Shown here piece after piece: positions 1 to 6,225 of a stretch of DNA of 13,156 bases. Source of the stretch: Clostridiaceae bacterium (GTDB taxonomy: Bacteria > Bacillota > Clostridia > DSM-8532); NCBI GenBank assembly GCA_012727625.1, contig JAAYGP010000212.1, positions 1-13,156 of the forward strand, in the 5' to 3' direction. The position numbers and the translations under genes are program-made. The notes under the pieces are model-generated. The model was not told the DNA's origin and did no database searches. It was given only the letters and a program-made list of their open reading frames with translations. Position 1 is the stretch's first letter, and each line of letters starts with the position of its first letter.

Positions 1-29
1 CTTTTTAATTCCTGCCAATTTGTATTCAT
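1..29 (-). CDS. 5' end of a gene downstream of the DnaD-like gene (partial; possible helicase loader)
   Basis: The minus strand carries an AGGAG ribosome binding site, five bases, and an ATG at 29-27 that opens a frame reading MNTNWQELK before the window ends. The start lies 8 nt beyond the stop codon of the DnaD-like gene, and the binding site overlaps that stop (TAGGAG), so the two are almost certainly cotranscribed and perhaps translationally coupled. In many Clostridia the gene after a DnaD-domain gene is a DnaC/DnaI-type AAA+ helicase loader. That identity is inferred from context only, because nine residues are too few to recognise a family. Confidence 0.6.
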
Positions 30-37
30 AAAAACTC

Positions 38-1012
38 CTATTTAAGTGTTGATTTTTTTAAGTTTTCATAAAACTCATTGCTGTACTGGCGCTGTTTAAA
101 ATTGTTTTTTTGCGGAACTTTGGGCGTATTTAATTTATCCTTTGCAGAAGAAAGATTTTTTCTTGAATGGGCAATAGCCTCTTCCCTGGTTTTTACACCT
201 GATTTATACCAATTGCTTAAAATTGTGTTGATGTAGCGAAAGTTTATATTCGACTTGCCTGCCATATTCTGCAGGGCAACTTCCAATAAATCCATGTTAT
301 AGCCGTATTCGTTAGCCCAGATATCAACAAACTCCTCCTCATAAACAGTAAGGCTCCGGTTGAAATTAAGAGCTTTTGCTATTTTATATCCTAATTCCTT
401 GGTCTTATGGAAAGATTCCATATATTTTTCAAGCTCAAAATGCGAAGTAATGTTGCGCTTTGCCCAGCTGGCGGCAACCTGCCCCACATATTTTTTATTA
501 AGGGCGTTATTGTTATAGCAATATTGAAACAGAGATATCATGACATCTTCATCAAAATGATGCTGGCTGAATAAATTATCAATAAATGTATACCAGTGAC
601 CGGGCATACTTCCCTGAAAAAACATCTGGTTCATGGACTCAATGCACTGGCTTCGTTTCTGGTTGGCCTGGGTATTTGACAATGCTTCACCGGGAGTGGA
701 TTCCTCTTTTTTGCGGTATGTCCTGGAAACCTCCATTCCCTTAATATCCACAAAGGTAAATCCCTTATTTGTCCTGACAAGAAGATTTTCGTTTTCAAGA
801 TATACCAGCGCGGCATTTAAAGAGTCTCTCGACATACCAAGTTTCGTGGCTATTTCATCCAATGTTGTCTGTTTATAGTACTTACATAAAAACAAACCAT
901 AAATATAAACCTTCACGCAATCTGAAGGCAGTGATGGCATAATATCACATATGAAAATATCCGGAATTAAGGTGTCGGAAAACAGCATGTCCTGCAAAGC
1001 TTTAAATTCCAT
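38..1012 (-). CDS. DnaD-domain primosome-type protein
   Basis: The 324-residue protein resembles the DnaD/DnaB family that helps load the replicative helicase in low-GC Gram-positives. The N-terminal third looks like a winged-helix region (helix-rich, with TTLDEIATKLGMSRDSLNAA near residues 49-68). Two DnaB_2-type helical modules follow. The second ends in the family signature Y-x3-I-x3-W (FRYINTILSNWYKSGVKTRE, about residues 258-277). The first, about residues 137-200, carries a looser version around KYVGQVAASWAKRNITSHFE. The tail is basic and lysine-rich. I chose ATG at 1012-1010 because GGAG lies six bases upstream (1022-1019); an in-frame TTG at 1024 would add four residues and has no such site. 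The gene is probably an operon with the downstream partial gene. Family assignment is firm; whether it acts at oriC, in restart or on an element is not visible. Confidence 0.88.
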   Translation of the reverse strand: MEFKALQDMLFSDTLIPDIFICDIMPSLPSDCVKVYIYGLFLCKYYKQTTLDEIATKLGMSRDSLNAALVYLENENLLVRTNKGFTFVDIKGMEVSRTYRKKEESTPGEALSNTQANQKRSQCIESMNQMFFQGSMPGHWYTFIDNLFSQHHFDEDVMISLFQYCYNNNALNKKYVGQVAASWAKRNITSHFELEKYMESFHKTKELGYKIAKALNFNRSLTVYEEEFVDIWANEYGYNMDLLEVALQNMAGKSNINFRYINTILSNWYKSGVKTREEAIAHSRKNLSSAKDKLNTPKVPQKNNFKQRQYSNEFYENLKKSTLK

Positions 1013-1044
1013 ATTTATCTCCAAACAAACTAATTGATGATTTT

Positions 1045-1074
1045 ATTATATCATGAATCCATGAAAAGCGTCAG
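1045..1074 (-). promoter_or_regulatory. Putative promoter of the DnaD-like gene
   Basis: A minus-strand TATAAT (1050-1045) follows a weak -35 candidate CTGACG (1074-1069) at 18 bp. A start near 1038 would give a leader of about 25 nt to the ATG at 1012. The -35 part lies inside the inverted repeat at 1062-1081. The -10 matches consensus but the -35 is poor, so this is a moderate call. Confidence 0.4.
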
Positions 1075-1081
1075 CTTTTCA
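1062..1081. repeat. Inverted repeat, 8-bp arms, operator-like
   Basis: TGAAAAGC (1062-1069) and its exact complement GCTTTTCA (1074-1081) flank the 4-bp spacer GTCA. No T run follows on either strand, so it is unlikely to be an intrinsic terminator. It overlaps the -35 region of the proposed minus-strand promoter, where a repressor could bind. No known operator consensus was recognised. Confidence 0.5.
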
Positions 1082-1158
1082 CCCGGCACAATCGAGAACA
1101 GACGGGAATCGTCTGCATAATATATGATACAATGTTCCCTTGCACCCGTTCCAAATAT

Positions 1159-1187
1159 TTGATTTCGTTAACGAATGAAGTTATTAT
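1159..1187 (+). promoter_or_regulatory. Putative sigma-A promoter of the PHP gene with palindromic spacer
   Basis: TTGATT (1159-1164) and TATTAT (1182-1187) are separated by exactly 17 bp, a fair sigma-A match. The spacer is largely occupied by the perfect palindrome TTCGTTAACGAA (1164-1175), a natural place for a repressor. Transcription would start near 1194 and leave a leader of about 150 nt. Confidence 0.4.
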
Positions 1188-1343
1188 ATCATAGTAACAA
1201 AGAACCGGAAAGAAGATATGGAATTAAGTTATTGTGCAAAATGATGCCCCTTTTATTTTAAGCAGGTATGTATTATTATGATAATTATGATATTGAAAAC
1301 CCTGCTTCAAAAGTTGAAAGTAGTTCAAACGGAGTAACGGAAT

Positions 1344-2018
1344 ATGATTTATAAATATGACACACATGTACATACTGCTGAAACAAGCCCATGCGGCATG
1401 GTAAGAGCCAGGGATTTGGTGAGATTATATAAAAACGCCGGCTTTTCGGGAATTGTTATTACAGACCACTATTATTCCGGGTTTTTTGAAAATTTGTCCC
1501 GCATAACCTGGAAAGAAAAAATTGAAGAATACCTTAAAGGATATAAAATTGCCGCGAAAGAGGGCGGAAAGATTGGCTTAAAAGTAATACTTGGCCTGGA
1601 GTTAAGGTTTTTGGAAAGCTTTAATGATTACTTGATTTACGGTATAACTGAGGATTTTTTATTCGAGGCTGGAGAGCTTTTCAGTTTAACACTTAAAGAA
1701 TTCAGAAAACTGGCTGATAAAGAAGAAATTCTTATCTATCAGGCTCATCCTTTCAGAGGAATAACGGACAGGTTTGAGCCTGTTCTGCTTGACGGTATTG
1801 AAGTGTATAACGGGCATCCCTACCAAATGAACCGGAATGATCTGGCATACGAATACGCAAAAATCAACAACCTTAAAATGATATCCGGTTCGGATTTTCA
1901 TGAGGTGGAAGCCCTGGGAAGAGGCGGCATATTAACCGACACGGAAGTTAATAATTACATTGAGTTTGCAGATATGCTCAGATACAATGAATCAATACAA
2001 CTAATAAGGCATAATTAG
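1344..2018 (+). CDS. PHP-domain metal-dependent phosphoesterase-like protein
   Basis: The 224-residue protein is a stand-alone PHP (polymerase and histidinol phosphatase) domain, a TIM-like barrel that binds two or three metal ions and usually hydrolyses phosphoesters. Visible family motifs are HVH (H8, H10), ITDH (D41, H42), GLE (E86), YQAHP (H135) and SGSDFH (D184, H186), which supply the expected metal ligands in order. It has no signal peptide and is cytoplasmic. The length is normal for a minimal PHP protein and there is no polymerase or extra domain. ATG is preceded by GGAG at 1331-1334, nine bases away. The gene appears monocistronic: a hairpin terminator follows. The substrate cannot be told from sequence; histidinol phosphate, nucleotides or another phosphoester are possible. 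Confidence 0.85.
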   Translation: MIYKYDTHVHTAETSPCGMVRARDLVRLYKNAGFSGIVITDHYYSGFFENLSRITWKEKIEEYLKGYKIAAKEGGKIGLKVILGLELRFLESFNDYLIYGITEDFLFEAGELFSLTLKEFRKLADKEEILIYQAHPFRGITDRFEPVLLDGIEVYNGHPYQMNRNDLAYEYAKINNLKMISGSDFHEVEALGRGGILTDTEVNNYIEFADMLRYNESIQLIRHN

Positions 2019-2100
2019 ACAGAATGGTTGGTGGCCGCTTTTTAGTAAAATGCTATTTTACAGGTTCAAAACCCGGAGAATGGATTGAATGGTTGATTAC

Positions 2101-2137
2101 AGCTGTCCCCGGACTTATTTCCCGGAGACAGCTTTTC
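2101..2137 (+). terminator. Intrinsic terminator after the PHP gene
   Basis: AGCTGTC (2101-2107) pairs with GACAGCT (2127-2133). After one mismatch, CCGG pairs with CCGG further in, giving about 11 pairs and a loop of about nine bases. Four T residues (2133-2136) follow. The hairpin ends directly at the stop codon of the convergent GH18 gene (2138-2140). The T run is short, so efficiency may be modest. Confidence 0.65.
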
Positions 2138-3667
2138 CTAGCGCCGGAAGTCTTCAATAATTTTTTTTACAACTGTTTCACTTGCTATCATATCCCATAT
2201 GTTCTCATCTTCCATACCAAGCCTCCAAAGCGCGACACCGTTTATTCCCATGTTCCAGGCAGTAGTTATTTTTGCCCGGATGCTGTCCACATTCTCAAAC
2301 CATACCTGGTGCTGCTGTCCCTGGCTGTCGGTATACGCAAACCACGGTGTCTGCATACGCATATCAAATTGAATTGTGCTGCCATACTGGTTGGCAAGCT
2401 GCATTGCCCTGTCAAATGAAACATAGGAGCTTCTGTTGGTGGTCAGGTTAAAGTCAAAGCCAAACACCGAAACGGCTGCGGCTATCTTATACCAGGGCAT
2501 TTTTGTCCTGGTATATGTTAAAACCCTTTGCATCCATGGTATTGAAACAGGTGGTCCTGGGGGGCTTCCGGGCCAGCCAAACTCGTTATACAGCATAACG
2601 ATAAACTCGTCAACGGCTTCGCCAATTATCCCGTAATCGAAGGGATCGGAGAAAGGATTGAATGGTTCATCGCTTATACGGGATGGAACGGACGCGGATA
2701 AAAAGTAGCCATATGGTCTGAAAGCTTCGGCTATGTCAACATACAGCTGCGCCAGATTCGCCTTGTCCTCCGTATAGGCATCCTCAATATCAATATTCAC
2801 CCCGTCGAAATTATACCGCTGAATCAATTCTATGAGGTTTTGAGCAAAAGCTCTGCGGTTTTGCGGCGTCGAAACAAGCTGACGGACCAAATCCCTTGCC
2901 AGGGCGGTGCCGCCGGGGCGGTATAAAAGATTGTGCACAACGGGCAATATTTTTATGTTGTTACGATGGCTTATTGCAACCAGCACCTGGATATCCTGAT
3001 CCGTGAACTGAAAGAACTTGTCAATTTGTGTCGGATTATTCCTGCTGATCTGGAACATAAACAGACAAAGCTCGGAAAGCAGCGAAACATTATTGACAAA
3101 AGATGAATAAGAGCCGGGAAGACCGGGTCCCTCCGCCAGGGTGTAAAAGCCGATTATAGGCTGAACCGGTCTGCTGCTGTCATGAGCGCCAAGGGTTACA
3201 ATATTTTCGGATATCCACCCTGTTGAACCATTGTAAAGAACTACGCGGTACCATCCGCTTTGATATCCGGTGACAGGAAGCCGCGCGCCCTGCTGCATGA
3301 CCTCAATGGACGAAAAATTAGTGCCGGGACCGCTTCGTATGTTTGCCATACCTGCCGTGACAATAACTTCAGTATAAAATGGTATCAGCAAACGCTGGCC
3401 AGCGTAAATAACATTGTTAACTACGTTGTTCAATTGAACGAGGCCGGGTATTGTTGTGTTAAAAAGCCGGGAGATTGTAAATAAAGAGTCTCCCGGTTGA
3501 ACGGTATATTGAAATACCCTGCCTGGAAACGGGGGGATATAGAGAACCTGCCCCACGTTAAGGCTTGTGTCCGGTAAATTATTGGCTTGCCGGAGTATGT
3601 CAATTGTGGTTCCAAAGAGTTGAGCAATCCTGTACAGACTGTCTCCGGCCTTTACAATGTACCACAT
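2138..3667 (-). CDS. LysM-LysM-SH3-GH18 protein, probable spore-associated peptidoglycan hydrolase
   Basis: The 509-residue protein has two N-terminal LysM modules (about 2-46 and 52-97; each begins with the Y-x-V-x-x-GDSL pattern), a bacterial SH3 domain (about 102-160, with MANIRSGPGTNFSSI and SGWYRV), and a GH18 barrel (about 168-495). The GH18 signature FDGVNIDIE (287-295) is intact, with E295 the expected acid/base. GALW-like sequence near 477-482 fits the last strand. LysM and SH3 bind peptidoglycan, and GH18 enzymes of this layout act as N-acetylglucosaminidases. There is no signal peptide, as in SleL/YaaH spore-coat enzymes made in the mother cell; those usually have only two LysM plus GH18, so the SH3 insert is additional. 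ATG at 3667 is preceded by AAAAGGTG, five bases away. The gene stands alone and convergent to the PHP gene. Spore role is inference; a vegetative hydrolase is the alternative. Confidence 0.88.
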   Translation of the reverse strand: MWYIVKAGDSLYRIAQLFGTTIDILRQANNLPDTSLNVGQVLYIPPFPGRVFQYTVQPGDSLFTISRLFNTTIPGLVQLNNVVNNVIYAGQRLLIPFYTEVIVTAGMANIRSGPGTNFSSIEVMQQGARLPVTGYQSGWYRVVLYNGSTGWISENIVTLGAHDSSRPVQPIIGFYTLAEGPGLPGSYSSFVNNVSLLSELCLFMFQISRNNPTQIDKFFQFTDQDIQVLVAISHRNNIKILPVVHNLLYRPGGTALARDLVRQLVSTPQNRRAFAQNLIELIQRYNFDGVNIDIEDAYTEDKANLAQLYVDIAEAFRPYGYFLSASVPSRISDEPFNPFSDPFDYGIIGEAVDEFIVMLYNEFGWPGSPPGPPVSIPWMQRVLTYTRTKMPWYKIAAAVSVFGFDFNLTTNRSSYVSFDRAMQLANQYGSTIQFDMRMQTPWFAYTDSQGQQHQVWFENVDSIRAKITTAWNMGINGVALWRLGMEDENIWDMIASETVVKKIIEDFRR

Positions 3668-3695
3668 ATAAACACCTTTTTTATGAATTCCTTTT

Positions 3696-3724
3696 TATTA
3701 TATGTTGATGAGAAAAATAATGTG
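3696..3724 (-). promoter_or_regulatory. Possible sporulation (sigma-K/sigma-E type) promoter of the GH18 gene
   Basis: On the minus strand CATATAATA (3704-3696) fits the sigma-K -10 pattern CATAnnnTA, and an AC (3723-3722) lies 17 bp upstream, as that class expects. The same -10 also resembles the sigma-E form and contains TATAAT, so a sigma-A reading is possible, but the matching -35 would be poor. It lies about 30 bp from the start codon. Confidence 0.4.
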
Positions 3725-3893
3725 AGAGTGTTTGCAGATGTGAGCCTTTCAAAAAGCTGCCGGGGAATGAAACGCCCGGGAACGGAGCGTGGGTTTACAT
3801 AAGAAATTTTCAAATAAACAAAGGAGTGGGAGAGAAAATTCCTGATGTTTTTCTTCAGCTTAATATTTCATTTCCTATGCAAAAAGATATATT

Positions 3894-3902
3894 TGTTATA
3901 AT
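3894..3902 (+). promoter_or_regulatory. Extended -10 promoter of the SLH/FN3 gene
   Basis: TGTTATAAT (3894-3902) is a perfect extended -10 element (TG, one base, TATAAT). No good -35 sits 16-18 bp upstream, which extended -10 promoters tolerate. The predicted leader is about 93 nt and ends in the ribosome binding site AAAGGAG (3985-3991). Confidence 0.5.
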
Positions 3903-4001
3903 TTGATTGCATTTCATTTACATTTTCATAATCACCACCAAAAAAACATATCATAAAGCGAATTTTATAAGGTAAAGAATACCGAAAGGAGAAGTAATAA
4001 T

Positions 4002-5747
4002 ATGAAGAAAAATTTCAGAAGACTGATAACAGTATTATTATGTATGATACTTATTATTTGTTCTTCAGCACCTGCACTGGCTGCAAATAACAAAAAAAAC
4101 AACGGAAATTCATCATGCTTTAAGGATGTAAGTGTAAACCACTGGGCTTATAAGTATATCCTCTGGATGAGAAACCGGGATATAATCCATGGTACCGGAA
4201 ATGGCTTGTTTAATCCCAATGGTACTGTAACAAGAGCGGAGTTCGCGAAAATGATGGTCAGAACTCTTGATCTTGATTTATATTCCCCTTCAAATCCGAC
4301 ATTTGACGATGTGGGAAAGAAAAACTGGGAGTATCCATATGTTGAGTCAGCAAAGAATTATCTGACATATTATAAGACATCTTCCGGCAATTACTTCAAA
4401 CCAACGCAGCCATCGGTCAGGGAGGACATGGCGGTTGCGCTTGTTAAAGCCCTGGGCTATCAGAACGAAGATGTTGATATGGACATCCTCGATCAATTTG
4501 CCGATAAGAACGAAATAACGCCAAGCCTCAGAAAATATGTTGCGTTGTCGGTTAAATACGGTCTTATGAAAGGATATCCGAAAGACGGCAAGCTCTATTT
4601 CGGACCTATGGGAAATCTGACCAGGGCGGAGGCAGCCACATTGCTTTACAGGGCTTTTGTTGTAAAAGAAGAGAAGCTGCCCTTTGACGAAGACAAACTT
4701 CCCTACGAAGAAGATGAAGAAATTGAAGAGGTTTATATAAAGCCTATGGTTACGGTAATAACTCATGATGATATGCTTGAAGTTACCTGGAATAAAATAG
4801 TTTCTCCGAAATTTGTCGGATACAGGGTTGTTATTTCAAAAGATGACTCTACTCCCGAATATCCCGAAAATGGTTATCTGTATTATATAACCGACAAGAA
4901 CCAGACTTCCGCCATCATAGACAACAGTACTCCATATAAAGGCAACAGTGATTTTGGTGAATACCTGAAAAACGGTGAAAAATACTATATAAGTGTTACA
5001 GCTGTTTACACTGACAAAGTAGAGGCAGGAAAAGCAGTGCGCAAAAAATATACAGGTCCGGATTATATCGATTCCAGCAAAGTTCCGATTGTTTCCCATG
5101 CAATCGAAAAAGGTGTTCACGTGTTAAAATGGAACAAAGTAAAGGCAGAGGACTTTAAGGAATACCGTGTTGTTATTTCAAAGAAAAACTCAAATCCTGG
5201 CATTGACGACGGTTATCTTTACAGAATTAAAGATCGGAATACGACTTCTGCGAAAATAAACAACACTCAGAAATATACTGACGGAGATTTTGGAAATTAC
5301 CTTACAAAAGGTGAAAGATATTATATTACCGTGGTTGCGGTGTATAAAGACGGATCGGTAGCCGGAAATGCAATCCGGTTCAGATACAACGGTGATGAAA
5401 ACCCGGAACTGTATCAGGAAACCGTTGTATCAGCCGTATATGAAGACGGAAATCTCGTTATTAAATGGAATAAGATTGATTCTCCCCTTTTGGTTGAGTA
5501 CCGTCTGGTAATATCCCGGAAAAACCCGAAACCTGCATATCCTGCTGATGGATACTATTATAAAGCTTTTTCACCTGATACCACAGAGGTCGTGTTTGAT
5601 CCGGCAAAACCTTACAGAAACGGTGACTTTTCCGGACTGGAATACGGAAAGGATTATTATTTCAGTGTTACAGCCGTTTATAAGGATAAGGTTTATATCC
5701 CAGGAAACGCGGTAAAGGTTCTTTATCTTTTCCCGACAGACGAGTAG
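4002..5747 (+). CDS. S-layer-homology protein with three tandem FN3-like repeats
   Basis: The 581-residue protein starts with a signal peptide (KK-x-x-RR, a hydrophobic core, and probable cleavage after ALA at 27). Three SLH modules follow: about 40-92 with TRAE at 77-80, 99-153 with the variant VRED at 139-142, and 163-220 with TRAE at 207-210. SLH modules bind secondary cell-wall polymer, so the protein should be non-covalently anchored to the wall. An acidic hinge (about 221-247) leads to three repeats of about 112 residues (247-350, 361-462, 473-576). Each has a WNK motif near its start, then YRxVISK, a GYxY strand and YYxxVTAVYxDK, which is FN3-like. No catalytic domain is visible. AAAGGAG lies ten bases before ATG. 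The gene has its own promoter and terminator. A role as scaffold or envelope protein is inferred. Confidence 0.9.
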   Translation: MKKNFRRLITVLLCMILIICSSAPALAANNKKNNGNSSCFKDVSVNHWAYKYILWMRNRDIIHGTGNGLFNPNGTVTRAEFAKMMVRTLDLDLYSPSNPTFDDVGKKNWEYPYVESAKNYLTYYKTSSGNYFKPTQPSVREDMAVALVKALGYQNEDVDMDILDQFADKNEITPSLRKYVALSVKYGLMKGYPKDGKLYFGPMGNLTRAEAATLLYRAFVVKEEKLPFDEDKLPYEEDEEIEEVYIKPMVTVITHDDMLEVTWNKIVSPKFVGYRVVISKDDSTPEYPENGYLYYITDKNQTSAIIDNSTPYKGNSDFGEYLKNGEKYYISVTAVYTDKVEAGKAVRKKYTGPDYIDSSKVPIVSHAIEKGVHVLKWNKVKAEDFKEYRVVISKKNSNPGIDDGYLYRIKDRNTTSAKINNTQKYTDGDFGNYLTKGERYYITVVAVYKDGSVAGNAIRFRYNGDENPELYQETVVSAVYEDGNLVIKWNKIDSPLLVEYRLVISRKNPKPAYPADGYYYKAFSPDTTEVVFDPAKPYRNGDFSGLEYGKDYYFSVTAVYKDKVYIPGNAVKVLYLFPTDE

Positions 5748-5774
5748 TAGTAAATCCGCCTTATAAATTTCAAC

Positions 5775-5806
5775 GGGACAGTTTTCAAATCTGTCCCTTT
5801 TTTTTT
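5775..5806 (+). terminator. Strong intrinsic terminator after the SLH gene
   Basis: GGGACAG (5775-5781) and CTGTCCC (5791-5797) form a perfect 7-bp stem around a nine-base loop, followed by nine T residues (5798-5806). It lies 27 bp after the stop codon and separates the SLH gene transcriptionally from the next operon. Confidence 0.93.
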
Positions 5807-5880
5807 CGTTCCGGGGCATCAGGTTGCTGTTAGACCGTTAAAACCTACTATCCGTACGTCATCTTCAATAATTTATATCT

Positions 5881-5909
5881 TTGAAAACTACATATAAGAT
5901 GTATATAAT
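5881..5909 (+). promoter_or_regulatory. Near-consensus sigma-A promoter of the large FN3 operon
   Basis: TTGAAA (5881-5886) and TATAAT (5904-5909) are separated by exactly 17 bp. This is the best promoter in the window. Transcription would start near 5916, inside a perfect 14-bp palindrome, giving a leader of about 310 nt before the start codon at 6226. Confidence 0.7.
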
Positions 5910-5923
5910 ATATGTATACATAT
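5910..5923. repeat. 14-bp perfect palindrome at the predicted transcription start
   Basis: ATATGTATACATAT (5910-5923) equals its own complement. It begins one base after the -10 hexamer and is centred on the predicted +1, where a bound repressor would block initiation. It is very A+T-rich, so chance is a real alternative. Confidence 0.5.
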
Positions 5924-6211
5924 CCATAAGCGGGCGGCTGTATGGAAGGACACAGATATATGCCTTTTGCGACAGAAAATATAAAACATTTTCCCATGCC
6001 GGACATCAGCGTGACAAGCCCATTATGAACTGAATTCATGCCTGTCAGCATTAAATAAAGTATGTCTGCTTGTCGATAATAATTATGAAATGTACCCATT
6101 ATAAACGGTGAACCTGAAATCATATTCCTGAACAAAAACACTCTTTCAGAATAGTTGCACCCGGCACTGAAGCTGTAGCCGGTTATAGTGGATACGTTTC
6201 CAATTAAAAAT
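5916..6211 (+). other. Long untranslated leader of the FN3 operon, possibly structured
   Basis: About 300 nt lie between the predicted start of transcription and the ribosome binding site GAGGAG (6212-6217), with no credible gene. Pairings seen are TCCATA/TATGGA (5923-5928 and 5941-5946), GACAAGC/GCTTGTC (6013-6019 and 6068-6074), GACAT/ATGTC (6002-6006 and 6062-6066), CTGAA/TTCAG with flanking ATT/AAT (6124-6132 and 6145-6152), and CCGGC/GCCGG (6161-6165 and 6178-6182). I recognise no known riboswitch; in particular the conserved cores of the cyclic-di-GMP and cyclic-di-AMP classes are not evident. No T-rich terminator hairpin lies before the gene. Confidence 0.4.
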
Positions 6212-6225
6212 GAGGAGTTGGGCTT

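Larger units (their letters stand above)
1013..1343. other. Divergent intergenic control region
   Basis: This 331-bp gap between the DnaD-like gene and the PHP gene holds no gene. It contains the 8-bp-arm repeat at 1062-1081, a second hairpin CAGACG/CGTCTG (1099-1104 and 1110-1115, 5-nt loop), and a 12-bp direct repeat TTATTATATCAT at 1043-1054 and 1181-1192 whose minus-strand reading includes TATAAT. It also holds a 12-bp palindrome at 1164-1175 and a distant inverted repeat AAGCAGG/CCTGCTT (1260-1266 and 1301-1307) in the PHP leader. The pattern suggests divergent, regulated promoters. Confidence 0.5.
3668..4001. other. Divergent intergenic region between GH18 and SLH genes
   Basis: This 334-bp gap contains no credible gene. 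It holds the GH18 promoter candidate near 3696-3724, a G+C-rich patch around 3755-3790 with a weak CCGGG/CCCGG pairing, and an A+T-rich stretch carrying the extended -10 element and leader of the SLH gene. Confidence 0.5.

Noticed and set aside
1062..1081. Hairpin considered as an intrinsic terminator
   Set aside because: There is no T run on either side and it lies between divergent genes, where no transcript should end.
2151..2170. T-rich stretch near the GH18 stop considered as part of a second terminator
   Set aside because: It encodes the lysine and isoleucine residues of the GH18 C-terminus on the other strand, and only a weak GAAG/CTTC hairpin precedes it.
2024..2419. Plus-strand open frame of 131 codons
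   Set aside because: It is mostly antisense to the GH18 coding region, which has clear domains, and its product looks random.
4347..4766. Minus-strand open frame of 139 codons inside the SLH gene
   Set aside because: It is antisense to confirmed SLH modules, with no ribosome binding site or recognisable motifs.
5916..6211. Cyclic-di-GMP, cyclic-di-AMP or cobalamin riboswitch in the leader
   Set aside because: The conserved core sequences of these classes could not be found by eye, so no class was assigned.
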